Positions 16,295 through 24,725 are shown, counted from the stretch's first letter. The stretch: DNA of 64,000 nt from Acidovorax sp. A1169 (GCF_030704685.1 NZ_JAUZDX010000026.1:1-64000); one strand, 5' to 3'. Program-made: numbers and translations. Notes: generated by a model from the letters alone, not told the origin.

Positions 16295-16633
16295 TCACGT
16301 GGCCGGGCCGAATCCGAACAGCGAGCGCCTGGCGGGCAGAGGTGCAGGGGCGGCATCCGATGAAGCCTGGCGAGCACGCCGCCCGGGCGGCCCGTGCTGG
16401 CCAGGGGCTTGCGCGGCGGCGCTGCGCGGGCCAATGTCCAGGTCGTCGATCAATGCCTGCAGTGCCAGCAGCCCGTCGGCCATGGCCTGCCGGAAAGTGG
16501 AGGCGGGCGCGGGCGCGCGCTGGATCTCTGCCCAGGCGTTGCCGCTGCCGCGCTCGGTCAGAACCCAGTGAAACCGGCTTGGCGCAGCCTCTTGCACGTG
16601 TACTGCGATGGGGCGAAGCGTGGCGGCGGGCAT
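16295..16633 (-). CDS. Hypothetical protein, 112 residues
   Basis: I start it at ATG 16633 (MPAATLRPIAVHVQEAAPSR). A likely small domain of strands and one helix (RFHWVLTERGSGNAWAEIQRA then FRQAMADGLLALQALIDD) is followed by a Pro/Ala/Arg-rich tail. The frame is open upstream to 16690 with less plausible residues. No family is recognised. It is divergent from the ku gene. Confidence 0.55.
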   Translation of the reverse strand: MPAATLRPIAVHVQEAAPSRFHWVLTERGSGNAWAEIQRAPAPASTFRQAMADGLLALQALIDDLDIGPRSAAAQAPGQHGPPGRRARQASSDAAPAPLPARRSLFGFGPAT

Positions 16634-16772
16634 AGGGCTCCAGCATAGGTGACTGCGGCACACGCGGCAGTTGCCCGAATGCCTACCCACTGCGTGAGCG
16701 CACGCCTACAGCCCGCACCAGCGCAGCGCGCCAGACTGCTGCCACCCGGGGTTCCCGTTTGGAGTATCCATC

Positions 16773-17726
16773 ATGGCCAAAGCAGCAGCATCCAAGGCAG
16801 CAGCCGCAACAGCGTCTTCAGGCGGCAGCCGCACCCTCTGGAAAGGCGCCATCACCTTCGGCCTGGCGCACATTCCCGTGGGCTTGCACACGGCGGCCAC
16901 GGCCGAGGGAGTAGATTTCGACTGGCTCGACAAGCGCACCATGGACCCCGTGGGCTACAAGCGCGTGAACAAGCGCACGGGCAAGGAGATCGACCGCGAC
17001 CACATCGTCAAGGGCGTGGCGTATGGCGAAGGCAAGTACGTCATCATCAGCCCCGAGGAGATCGAGGCAGTCTTCCCCAAGACCACGCAGACCATTGCCA
17101 TCGAGCGCTTCATCGATGCCGCCGAGATGCCATTCATCTTCCTGGAGCGGCCCTACTTCGTCGCCCCGACGGACAAGAGTGACAAGGTCTACGCGCTGCT
17201 GCGCGAAACCCTCATCGCCACCAGCAACATCGGGCTGGCGCGCGTTGTCATCGCCACCAAGCAGCACCTGGCGGCGCTGGTGCCCTCGGGCCCGGCCCTG
17301 GTGCTCAACCTGCTGCGCTGGGGCGACGAGGTCAAGACGCTCGACTCGCTCAAGCTACCGCCTGCTGGCAAAAAGAGTGTGAGTGCGGCCGAGCTCAAGA
17401 TGGCCACGCAGCTCGTCCAGGAAATGTCGGGCCCCTGGAACCCCGGCGACTTCAAGGACGAGTTTCGCCGGCAGGTGATGAAGCTGGTGGAGAAAAAAGC
17501 CAAGGCAGGCAAGGCCCAGACCGTGCTGAAGCCCGAGGAGGAAGCACCGCAGGCCAGCGGCGATGTGATCGACCTGACCGCCCTGCTCAAGCGCAGCCTG
17601 GGCCACAAGGGCCGCGCAGGCGCGAAGTCTGCACCCAAGGCCAAGGCACCCGCCAAAAAGGCCACCGCCAAAGCCGCGCCAGCCAGTAAGACCGGCACGA
17701 CCACCCCACACCGCAAGGCCGCGTGA
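16773..17726 (+). CDS. ku: Non-homologous end-joining protein Ku
   Basis: Bacterial Ku forms a homodimeric ring on DNA double-strand ends and recruits LigD. The 317-residue protein has an Ala-rich start, the Ku core from about residue 20 to 270 (TLWKGAITFGLAHIPVGLHT; VDFDWLDKRTMDPVGYKRVN; GKYVIISPEEIEAV; FLERPYFVAP) and a Lys/Ala/Pro-rich C-terminal tail of the sort that binds DNA and LigD. An exonuclease III gene follows 53 bases downstream, likely in the same transcript. No ligD lies in the window. Confidence 0.97.
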   Translation: MAKAAASKAAAATASSGGSRTLWKGAITFGLAHIPVGLHTAATAEGVDFDWLDKRTMDPVGYKRVNKRTGKEIDRDHIVKGVAYGEGKYVIISPEEIEAVFPKTTQTIAIERFIDAAEMPFIFLERPYFVAPTDKSDKVYALLRETLIATSNIGLARVVIATKQHLAALVPSGPALVLNLLRWGDEVKTLDSLKLPPAGKKSVSAAELKMATQLVQEMSGPWNPGDFKDEFRRQVMKLVEKKAKAGKAQTVLKPEEEAPQASGDVIDLTALLKRSLGHKGRAGAKSAPKAKAPAKKATAKAAPASKTGTTTPHRKAA

Positions 17727-17779
17727 AAAGAGAGGACCTGTGACCACGGCAACCTGCGCCATCCCAGCACCGTGATGCC

Positions 17780-18589
17780 ATGCGGGTCGCCACCTGGAAC
17801 GTCAACAACATCCACAAGCGGCTGCCCCAGCTGGTGGACTGGCTGCAGCGCACCCAGCCCGACGTGGTGGCCCTGCAGGAGCTCAAGTGCACCACCGCCC
17901 AGTTCCCCACCGATGCGCTGCAGGCCGCAGGCTACGGCGCGGTGGCAGTGGGCCAGCGCACCTGGAACGGCGTGGCCCTGCTGGCGCGCGGCGCCGAGCC
18001 CTTGCCGGTGGCCAACACGCTGCCCGGTGACCCAGCAGACAAAGAGGCCCGCTACGTCGAGGCCGCCATAGAGGGCGTGCTGTTCGCGTGCCTGTACCTG
18101 CCCAACGGCAACCCCTGGCCCGGCCCCAAGTTCGACCACAAGATGCGCTGGTTCTCGCGCCTGCAGCAGCGGGCTGCAGAACTCTGGGCCACGGGCCACC
18201 CGGTGGTGCTGCTGGGCGACTGGAACGTGGTGCCCACCGACGCCGACATCTATAAGCCCGACACCTGGCGCGACAACGCGCTGCTGCAACCCGAGCCTCG
18301 GCAAGCCTTTGCACAGCTGCTGGCCCAGGGCTGGACCGACGCCCTGGCCCAGGCGCACCCCAAGGAGCCTGCGTTGTTTACGTTCTGGGACTACCGGCGT
18401 CGGCGCTGGGAGCGCGATGCAGGGCTGCGCATCGACCACATCCTGGTCGGCCAGCAACTGAAGGTGGTGGGCGCCGGTGTGGACCGCCAGGAGCGGGCCC
18501 ACGAAAGCCCCAGCGACCATGCGCCGGTGTGGGCCGAACTGGCGCAGGCCCGCAAGCGGGCGAGCACAAAGAGGAAAACCGGCGGCTGA
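17780..18589 (+). CDS. xth: Exodeoxyribonuclease III (AP endonuclease family)
   Basis: A 269-residue exonuclease/endonuclease/phosphatase-fold enzyme that cuts at abasic sites and trims 3' ends. Family motifs are ATWNVNNI at the start, LQELKC at about residue 33, LYLPNGNP near 110, LLGDWNVVPTDADI near 150, and RIDHILVG and SDHAPVWAEL at the end (catalytic Asp-His pair). It follows ku, which suggests an end-processing partner in double-strand break repair; that link is inference. The product lacks any secretion signal. Confidence 0.95.
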   Translation: MRVATWNVNNIHKRLPQLVDWLQRTQPDVVALQELKCTTAQFPTDALQAAGYGAVAVGQRTWNGVALLARGAEPLPVANTLPGDPADKEARYVEAAIEGVLFACLYLPNGNPWPGPKFDHKMRWFSRLQQRAAELWATGHPVVLLGDWNVVPTDADIYKPDTWRDNALLQPEPRQAFAQLLAQGWTDALAQAHPKEPALFTFWDYRRRRWERDAGLRIDHILVGQQLKVVGAGVDRQERAHESPSDHAPVWAELAQARKRASTKRKTGG

Positions 18590-18598
18590 ACCAGACCG

Positions 18599-19087
18599 TC
18601 AGTCGCGCTGCACGCCCCGCGCCAGCAGGTCCCGGGCTTCCTGCCTGGTGTCGTCGAAGGCGTTCGTACTGTCGATGGCGATGTTCAGGTACTTGCGCAC
18701 CGTCTCGCTTTCCTTGTCGCTGACCATGTAGAGCTTGGCCAGTTGCAGCGCGGCCTCCCCGTCCCCGGACTCCAGCGCGCGTTCGAAGTAGTGCCTGGCA
18801 TTCACCAGGTCGCCCACGCAGCGGTAGGTGATGGCGATGTTCAGAAATGCCAGCTCACTGCCCGCCGCAATGGCCTTCTGGTCCCATTCGATGGACTGGT
18901 GCAGGTCGATCCGCACGCCCTCGCCCGCGCCATACATCACGGCAACCATGGCCATCGAATCCACGTCGCCCGATTCCGCCCCCGCCAGGAACAGCTTGAA
19001 GGCCTTGTTCAGGTGCCCCCGGTCGTAGGCGACCATTGCGTCTTCATAGGGGTTGTGGTCGTCGTTGTCGTTCACGGCGTCAGACAT
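18599..19087 (-). CDS. SEL1-like repeat (TPR) protein
   Basis: A 162-residue soluble protein built of SEL1-type repeats: HLNKAFKLFLAGAESGDVDS, then YGAGEGVRIDLHQSIEWDQK, then YRCVGDLVNARHYFERALES, then GDGEAALQLAKLYMVSDKES. Such repeats make a helical solenoid for protein contacts. The start at ATG 19087 (MSDAVNDNDDHNPYEDAM) is preferred to longer readings, whose residues look non-coding. It converges with the exonuclease gene. The partner is unknown. Confidence 0.8.
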   Translation of the reverse strand: MSDAVNDNDDHNPYEDAMVAYDRGHLNKAFKLFLAGAESGDVDSMAMVAVMYGAGEGVRIDLHQSIEWDQKAIAAGSELAFLNIAITYRCVGDLVNARHYFERALESGDGEAALQLAKLYMVSDKESETVRKYLNIAIDSTNAFDDTRQEARDLLARGVQRD

Positions 19088-19317
19088 GTGCGTTACCTTC
19101 CAGGTCAGAGGTGAATGGCGTTGTTCCGGCACGGGCACTGCCGCCACGGCAATGCTTGCGATGGGTCGCCTGGCCGAGCCGACCCAGGGAATGCCCATCC
19201 TGCCTGGGGCGGCAATCCATCATGCCTGACTCCCATGACACCCCCAGCCAGGGAGGGGCACCGGCCACGGCCCGTGCGCTGAAAAAAACGCTCACAGTGA
19301 GGTCTGCGCGTGCTTGT

Positions 19318-20019
19318 TCACTGCACACGACCCCAGATGCTGCCCTGGGCCACGGCAAAAAACACCAGCAGCAGAATGCTCGCCGACCCGCCCAGCAGCA
19401 CCGCCCCAATGGGCGCGGGCGCGGCGGCAAATGCAGGCAACAGCACCGCCACCAGCAGCAGCGGGTTGGCCAGCACCGTCCAGCGCGGCAGGTGCGTGCG
19501 CCCGCGCAGCACCAGCACGGCCAGGATCACCGAGGCGATGGCGCCCGGCACGGCCAGGGCCAGCAGCGACAGCCGCATATAGCCCTGCACCGACGCTGCC
19601 AGCGCCTGGCAGGCTGCCGTGGCAGTGCTGTCGGCGCTGCCGCAGGACTGGATGACCAGCTCGAACACCGCCCACACCGAGTGGATGGCGGCCATGCCCA
19701 CCGCAAACAGCACGAACAACCCCAACATGGCCCGCGCGGCCCGGCCCTTGGGCTCCTGCACGCGCTGGCATACCTGCCAGAAGCCGGCCACCAGCAGGGC
19801 GCCCGCCACCGGGCCCAGCAACCCGCCGGCCAAGAGGCGCGCGGGAGGGGCCGAGCGGATGGTTTCGAGCATGCCGGCGCGGAAATCGGTGGCCGACCCG
19901 AAGTGGCCCAGCAGCAGCATGTCGCCCGCAAACAGCAGCAGGGCACCGAGGATGCCGATGCAGCCGGTCAGCCGGTGGGTGGAAGAAGAAGCGGAATGTA
20001 CGGGTGCGAAAGTGGCCAT
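19318..20019 (-). CDS. Hypothetical seven-helix membrane protein
   Basis: The 233-residue protein starts MATFAPVHSASSSTHRLTGC and has about seven hydrophobic helices, two of them with conserved-looking polar residues (FWQVCQRVQEPKGRAARAML; AIHSVWAVFELVIQSCG). It resembles an uncharacterised family of bacterial integral membrane proteins (DUF6796-like), which I state with low certainty. I see no partner gene; the upstream 490 bases up to 20509 hold no clear gene on either strand. Confidence 0.7.
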   Translation of the reverse strand: MATFAPVHSASSSTHRLTGCIGILGALLLFAGDMLLLGHFGSATDFRAGMLETIRSAPPARLLAGGLLGPVAGALLVAGFWQVCQRVQEPKGRAARAMLGLFVLFAVGMAAIHSVWAVFELVIQSCGSADSTATAACQALAASVQGYMRLSLLALAVPGAIASVILAVLVLRGRTHLPRWTVLANPLLLVAVLLPAFAAAPAPIGAVLLGGSASILLLVFFAVAQGSIWGRVQ

Positions 20020-20509
20020 GGAGCGGATTGCCTTTGCAAGAAAACCGGGTGTGCGGGCGCAAACGATGCCCGCGCAGGATAGCGCACGCGGGTGCGCCAC
20101 CTGGGGGCAAGATGCCCCCGGCGCGCCCCACACCCAATCGGGTGATTGCCATGCATCCTCCCCGCGTCCAAAGGCCCCGGCGGGCGAGGCGTACCCCGCC
20201 AGGCATGGGCCTGGGGCCCGCCCCGCGGCTTTGCATGCATGACTCTAAAGATGCTTTTTTCGCACGCCACGCCGCGCAAGCCTTGGCACAATGGCACCAG
20301 AAACGAATCCACAACAAACAAGCAAGCGACGGGGTGAGAGGGATGATGGCTGGCAAGGACCGCAGCACAGGCCGTTGCGGCCGCACATGGCTGCTGCATG
20401 GCCGGTTCACATGCATCGGCATGCACACGCGCGCAAGAGCCGCTCCATCGGCTGCGCCGCAGCCGGTTGCCCCCCCCTCCCCTGCTCCCTTGCACCGCCC
20501 GGCCACACC
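20020..20509. other. Intergenic stretch without a clear gene
   Basis: About 490 bases between the divergent membrane-protein and nuclease genes. A short inverted repeat (GGGGGCAAGATGCCCCC at 20104-20120) is the only structure I see. An open frame runs through the right half into the nuclease gene, but its residues look non-coding. Confidence 0.4.
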
Positions 20510-20992
20510 ATGCCCTTGACCACCGCCACCCTGCTCTGCCTGGTCGTTGCCATCCACGATGGCGACTCTTTTCGCGCCCGCTGCGCCGATGTGACCCGCA
20601 ATGAAGAGACCTTCGTCGCCGTGCGCGCCATCGATGCGCCCGAGATGCGCCAACCCTTCGGCGAGCTGTCGCACAAGAGCCTGGTCAACCTGTGCCTGAT
20701 ACCGCAGAAGGTCAAGCTCAGCAACATCACCGTCGACGTTTTTGGCCGCACCGTGGCCGACGTGGAATGCCAGGGCAAGGATGCTGCCACCGAGCAGCTG
20801 CGCGCCGGCATGGCCTGGTACGACCCCAAGGTGGGCCTGGGGTATGAGGCGCTGGCCGATGTGCAGCTGCGCGCCCAGGCGGCCGGGCGCGGCCTGTGGG
20901 CGCAGACCAGCCCGCTGCCGCCGTGGGACTGGCGCGAAACACGCAAGAAAAAGCCCACGGGCCCCGTGGCGGGCCCGCTCAGGTACCCCTGA
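20510..20992 (+). CDS. Thermonuclease-family (SNase-like) nuclease
   Basis: A 160-residue OB-fold nuclease. The family signature is clear: VVAIHDGDSFRAR near residue 12, then VRAIDAPEMRQPFGELSHKS with the Arg and Glu of the active site, then VDVFGRTVADVECQG with the second Arg region, and AAGRGLW at the end. The start at ATG 20510 gives MPLTTATLLCLVVAIHDGDS; the short hydrophobic start is part of the first strand, not a convincing signal peptide. The gene ends six bases before a MITE-like element. Confidence 0.88.
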   Translation: MPLTTATLLCLVVAIHDGDSFRARCADVTRNEETFVAVRAIDAPEMRQPFGELSHKSLVNLCLIPQKVKLSNITVDVFGRTVADVECQGKDAATEQLRAGMAWYDPKVGLGYEALADVQLRAQAAGRGLWAQTSPLPPWDWRETRKKKPTGPVAGPLRYP

Positions 20993-20998
20993 TACGCC

Positions 20999-21168
20999 CT
21001 AGGAGCGTGCGCGGCAGAAGGAGCCATCGGCTGCAACGCCCGACAAACCGGTCTCGCCGGGTATCGCCTCCGGCGCCCAGGGATCCACCCTGGGCTTGTC
21101 GGTACTACCCAGCGATCCTCGGTTTTCGAGCGTTTCGCTTCGATGCCTTCTGCCGCGCACGCTCCTAG
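20999..21168 (+). mobile_element. MITE-like element, family CTAGGAGC, copy 1
   Basis: A 170-base element with perfect 23-base terminal inverted repeats beginning CTAGGAGCGTGCGCGGCAGA. A second copy in the opposite orientation lies at 36760-36928 and matches along nearly its whole length. There is no coding capacity. The ends begin and finish with CTAG, which may be part of the element or of the target. It sits exactly between the stop codons of the nuclease and the TetR gene. Confidence 0.85.
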
Positions 21169-21172
21169 TGGG

Positions 21173-21799
21173 TCAATCCAGCATCGGCCCCGCCGCACCG
21201 GCCAGCGCCAGATCAGAATCGCTGGGTTGGTGGCCCGCGCCCGCCATGCAACCGCGCACCAGCCCACGCACCAGCGCATGGCTGGCACGGGTGGGCCCGA
21301 ACAGGGTGCGGTAGATGATGGGGGCCACCACGCCGTCCATGATGGCGTCCACTGCCGGCACGGCTTCGCCGCGCGCGGTGCCGCGCGCCAGCACGATCTC
21401 GATCTGGCTGGCCGTGTAGGCCGCGCACTGGCAGGGCACGGGCATCTCGCCCTGGCTGCGCCCGGCCAGCACGTCGCGCAGCATGGCCTGCCCGACCTCG
21501 GAACCCATCTCTTCAAAGAACTGCTCGGCCCAGGCCTGCAGGTCACCCTCCACGCTGCCGGTGTCCGCAGGCTCGGTGTCGGCGCGAAACCGGTCCAGCG
21601 CCACATCGGCCAGCAGCTCGGCCAAGTCGCCCCAGCGGCGGTAGATGGTGGAGGGCGTCACGCCCGCATGCGCGGCGATCAGCGGCACGGTGAGCTGCGC
21701 GCGGCCGATCTGCTCGGTGAGCTCGTGGGTGGCGCGGTGCACGGCGGCCTGCACGCGGGCGCTGCGTCCCCCGGGGCGAGGGGCTGGTCTGGGGTTCAT
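21173..21799 (-). CDS. TetR-family repressor
   Basis: A 208-residue regulator. The N-terminal helix-turn-helix covers about residues 15-60 (VHRATHELTEQIGRAQLTVP, then LIAAHAGVTPSTIYRRWGDL) and the C-terminal ligand domain follows. The start at ATG 21799 is chosen because the upstream residues are AT-rich promoter sequence. It is divergent from an MFS efflux gene, and the region between them has two perfect palindromes built on AAAGCAA, which are likely its operators. It would repress itself and the transporter until a ligand binds. Confidence 0.93.
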   Translation of the reverse strand: MNPRPAPRPGGRSARVQAAVHRATHELTEQIGRAQLTVPLIAAHAGVTPSTIYRRWGDLAELLADVALDRFRADTEPADTGSVEGDLQAWAEQFFEEMGSEVGQAMLRDVLAGRSQGEMPVPCQCAAYTASQIEIVLARGTARGEAVPAVDAIMDGVVAPIIYRTLFGPTRASHALVRGLVRGCMAGAGHQPSDSDLALAGAAGPMLD

Positions 21800-21809
21800 G
21801 GCCACCATG

Positions 21810-21867
21810 CTAAAGCAAAAACATTGCTTTAGTGGTTTAATAAGCAAAAGCAAATTCTTTGCTTTTG
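21810..21867. promoter_or_regulatory. Two palindromic operators between TetR and MFS genes
   Basis: Two palindromes share the half-site AAGCAAA or a close form: CTAAAGCAA-N5-TTGCTTTAG at 21810-21832, and CAAAAGCAAA-TTC-TTTGCTTTTG at 21845-21867. Both arms are perfect. They lie between the two divergent starts, where a TetR dimer would block both promoters. Confidence 0.75.
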
Positions 21868-21885
21868 TCTCGTACTGGAGCTTCC

Positions 21886-23115
21886 ATGGCCACGAACCTC
21901 AGCGCCGCTGCTGCCACTGCGGCTGCCATCGCCCCGCCCTCCGCGCCCACACGGCGGCTCAGCCATGTCATGGCCCTGTGGCTGCTGGCCTCCATCCTGG
22001 TGGGGTTTCTGGCGGCGTCCAGCGCGCCCTCGCCGCTGTATGCGCTGTACCGCGACAGCTGGGGCTTCTCGGCGCTGACGCTGACGCTGGTCTTTGCCAG
22101 CTATGCGTTTGCACTGCTGGGCGCGGCGCTGGTGTTCGGCACCTTCTCGGACCACCGGGGCCGGCGCGAGGTGGTGCTGCTGGCGCTGGTACTGGAGATC
22201 GCCTCCACCGTGCTCTTCTGGCAGGCCGACTCGGTGGCCTGGCTGTTTTCCGCCCGCATCGTGCAAGGCCTGGCCACGGGTATCGCCACCAGCGTGCTCA
22301 GCGCAGCGCTGATCGACCTTCACACCGAGCGCGGTGCCCTGGTCAACAGCGTGGCGCCCATGCTGGGCATGGCCGTCGGGGCGCTGGGCACCAGTGCGCT
22401 GGTGCAGTTTGCGCCCACGCACACGGCGCTGGTGTTCGAGCTGCTGCTGGTGCTGTTCGTGCTGCAGACGCTGGCCGCTGTCTTCTTGCCCGAAACGGTG
22501 GTGCGCCGGCCGGGGGCCTGGCGCTCGCTGCGCCCGCGCATTGCCATACCGGCCAGCTCTCGCGCCACGCTGGTGCGCATCCTGCCGCTGAACACGGCGC
22601 TGTGGGCACTGGGCGGTTTCTACCTGTCGCTCGGCCCCACGCTGGCGCGGGTGATCACGGGCAGCCATGCGCCGTTGGTGGGCGGCGCCCTCATCTGCGC
22701 GCTGGTGCTGACCAGTGCCGTGGCCATCGCCTTCGTGCGCACGCAGCCGCCGCGGCAGGTGCTGCTGCTGGGCACCGGTGCGCTGGTGGTGGGCTTGGTG
22801 ATCACGCTGGCGGGCGTGGCTCTGCATTCGACCATGGCCTTCTTCGCAGGGACGGTGGTGGCGGGGGTGGGTTTTGGCTCGGGCTTCAACGGCTCGCTGC
22901 GCAGCCTGGTGGTGACCGCCACGCCGGCAGAGCGCGGGGGCCTGATGTCGGGCTTTTTCGTGCTCAGCTACCTGGCATTCAGCCTGCCGGCCATCGTGGC
23001 CGGGCTGGCTGCGGGCAGCTTCGGGCTGCATGCCACAGCGCTGGGTTTTGGGCTGGCAGTGTTGGCACTGGGCCTGGTGGCGCTGGGGCTGATGCTGCGG
23101 CGGGCGGCGCCCTGA
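21886..23115 (+). CDS. MFS efflux transporter
   Basis: A 409-residue major facilitator protein with about 12 helices. The family loop FSDHRGRREVVLLALVLE lies between helices 2 and 3, with VQGLATGIATSVLSAALIDL in helix 4. TGGAG lies about eight bases before ATG 21886. Divergence from a TetR repressor with shared operators points to drug or toxic-compound efflux, the usual job of such pairs. The substrate is unknown. Confidence 0.92.
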   Translation: MATNLSAAAATAAAIAPPSAPTRRLSHVMALWLLASILVGFLAASSAPSPLYALYRDSWGFSALTLTLVFASYAFALLGAALVFGTFSDHRGRREVVLLALVLEIASTVLFWQADSVAWLFSARIVQGLATGIATSVLSAALIDLHTERGALVNSVAPMLGMAVGALGTSALVQFAPTHTALVFELLLVLFVLQTLAAVFLPETVVRRPGAWRSLRPRIAIPASSRATLVRILPLNTALWALGGFYLSLGPTLARVITGSHAPLVGGALICALVLTSAVAIAFVRTQPPRQVLLLGTGALVVGLVITLAGVALHSTMAFFAGTVVAGVGFGSGFNGSLRSLVVTATPAERGGLMSGFFVLSYLAFSLPAIVAGLAAGSFGLHATALGFGLAVLALGLVALGLMLRRAAP

Positions 23116-23145
23116 GCGGGGCCCATCGCCCAACCCCAATGCAGG

Positions 23146-23229
23146 TCAGGAGTAGATGGCCAGGCTCAGCGAGAGCGCTGCGACGATGGCAATGGCCTGG
23201 ATGCCAAAGACGATTCCCAAGATAGGCAT
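23146..23229 (-). CDS. 27-residue single-helix membrane peptide
   Basis: The reading frame codes for MPILGIVFGIQAIAIVAALS followed by LSLAIYS and a stop, a single membrane helix. A strong ribosome binding site, GGAGG, lies five bases before the ATG at 23229. The start, helix and stop fit the layout of known tiny membrane proteins that tune transporters or oxidases, but I do not recognise the family. It lies between the MFS gene, with which it converges, and a hairpin-rich stretch. Confidence 0.6.
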   Translation of the reverse strand: MPILGIVFGIQAIAIVAALSLSLAIYS

Positions 23230-23389
23230 GTGGTCCTCCGTGAAGAAGGCATCAGCTTAGAACGCACTGCAACAATTGCATGCAGTCTTTTGCAAACCCG
23301 GCGGGTCAGACAATGCCTACAGGCCGAGCGCCCCCACACGCAGGGGATCACCCCATTGGTGGTTTGGCGCCCTTCTCTTTTGCATACGC

Positions 23390-23523
23390 TGCAACGGGGC
23401 TCCGTCCTACAAAAACGGCGTGGTGGGCTCTTTAGTATTACTCCTGTCGATACCGCATCGACACCCACCCCTCCCTTGCTGAACAGCAAGTTCACAGCCC
23501 GCCCACTGCGGGCTGTTTTTTTT
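23390..23523 (+). ncRNA. Candidate small RNA ending in an intrinsic terminator
   Basis: Three perfect hairpins follow one another: TGTCGAT-ACCGC-ATCGACA (23445-23463), CTTGCTG-AA-CAGCAAG (23475-23490) and CAGCCCG...CGGGCTG (23495-23515), the last followed by eight T. No coding frame on this strand ends here, so the terminator seems to belong to a short non-coding transcript. The 5' end is a guess; no clear promoter is seen upstream. Confidence 0.45.
23495..23523 (+). terminator. Rho-independent terminator
   Basis: Perfect seven-base GC-rich stem CAGCCCG / CGGGCTG with loop CCCACTG, directly followed by TTTTTTTT. Confidence 0.85.
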
Positions 23524-23657
23524 GGATTGCAGTCGGTATGGCCCTGCACGTCGCTTCGGCGGTGGCCGATGCCCGGCGTCGAAGCCGTCTGACATCCAAG
23601 GGGCACGGTCTGCGCGCCAATGGGGCTACCACACCACCCCCAGAGGAGGTAGTCACC

Positions 23658-23804
23658 ATGTCCCGTACCCACAGAACCCAGCCCGAAAAAATCCGCCCCC
23701 GCGATATCAAGCGCCGCCGCCAGTGGGAGGCCATGCAGCGTCCTGCGCGCGAAGTGCTGCTGTACCCGGAGCCGGATGCGCCGCAGTGGAAGCCATTGGG
23801 ATGA
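23658..23804 (+). CDS. 48-residue basic protein
   Basis: MSRTHRTQPEKIRPRDIKRR then RQWEAMQRPAREVLLYPEPD then APQWKPLG. The near-consensus ribosome binding site AGGAGGT at 23644-23650 with eight bases of spacing before ATG 23658 argues that it is translated. An open frame extends upstream but has no such site. The charge pattern suggests a small nucleic-acid- or protein-binding factor; no family is recognised. A copy of the large repeat begins 54 bases downstream. Confidence 0.6.
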   Translation: MSRTHRTQPEKIRPRDIKRRRQWEAMQRPAREVLLYPEPDAPQWKPLG

Positions 23805-23857
23805 GGGTGCGGGCTGGGTCTTTGGCTCAGCCCTGCTGATGGCGCGATTGCGCACTG

Positions 23858-24235
23858 TGGTTGCTTCTGTTCTTTTGCTGAGGGCGGAGGCCGGGGTGTG
23901 CGCCCGGCGGCGCAGTAACTTTCTCTTGGCCGCCAAGAGAAAGTCACCAAAGAGAAGGCGGCCCCCAGTCTGCGTCCCCCGTTCGCCCTGTCGGGCGAAC
24001 GGGGGCAGCCTGCGATGCTCGGTCCTGGGGTGGTGCCGCAGAACTCACTGCGTTCTCCCTTCGGGCGAACTCCGTTCAAACAGCTGCGGCAAGCCAGATC
24101 ACGAAGTGCGTGTGTCCTGCGGCACACGCACCCACCCCAGGCCCTGCGCTTCTCGGCGCAGCCAGCAGGGGTGGGGAGCGGGGTCAAAGACGGCTGCTGC
24201 TGCGCAGCTGCGCCTGGGGTCGGGGACGCGCGCTA
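23858..24235 (-). repeat. Interspersed structured repeat, copy U3
   Basis: A minus-oriented copy of the large repeat. From its outer end inward: TGGTTGCTTC, the GGGCGGAGGCCGGGGTG block, ACTTTCTCTTGG..CCAAGAGAAAGT, CCCCCGTTCGCCC...GGGCGAACGGGGG (23976-24005), and GCGTGTGTCC...GGCACACGC (about 24107-24130). It meets copy U4 head to head at about 24235, so the pair is one large imperfect palindrome of some 790 bases. Confidence 0.85.
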
Positions 24236-24644
24236 GGCGCGCTGCCGACAGATGGGGCGCGATCGCTCTGGCGAGCCGAGCGCAGCGAAGGACCACAAGG
24301 CCGAGCGAAGCAATGGCCCGTGTGGAGCCCGTTCCCACCCCCTTCTGACCGTGCCGAGAAGCGCAGAAGCTGGGGTGGCGCGCGTGCCGCAGGACACGCG
24401 CATCGTCATCTGGCTCGCCGAAGCTGTTTGACCGGAGCTGCCTCGCAGAGGCAGCGCAGGGAGTTCTTCGGCGTCACCCCAGGACCGAGCATCGCAGGCT
24501 GCCCCCTCGCCACCGGCGAGGGGGACACGGGCAGCGGGGTCGCCTTTTCTTGGCCTACCTTCTTTTGGCGAAGCAAACGAACAGTAGGTGCGCCGCCGGG
24601 CGCACACCCCGGCCTCCGCACTCTGCAGGAGAGCAGAAGCAACC
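24236..24644 (+). repeat. Interspersed structured repeat, copy U4
   Basis: A plus-oriented copy. The same hairpins appear with changed but still paired bases: GCGCGTGCC...GGACACGCGC (24382-24403) and CCCCCTCGCC-ACC-GGCGAGGGGG (24502-24524). The third hairpin is weaker here (ACCTTCTTTTGGCG...). The tail GAAGCAACCA ends 81 bases before the start codon of the secreted protein at 24726. Confidence 0.85.
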
Positions 24645-24725
24645 ATCGCCCCTGCCTACACCCCCACACGAATGCGAGAATCCACCAGCCCCACCAAGCC
24701 CCCCCCCGGCAAACCCCACATCCCC

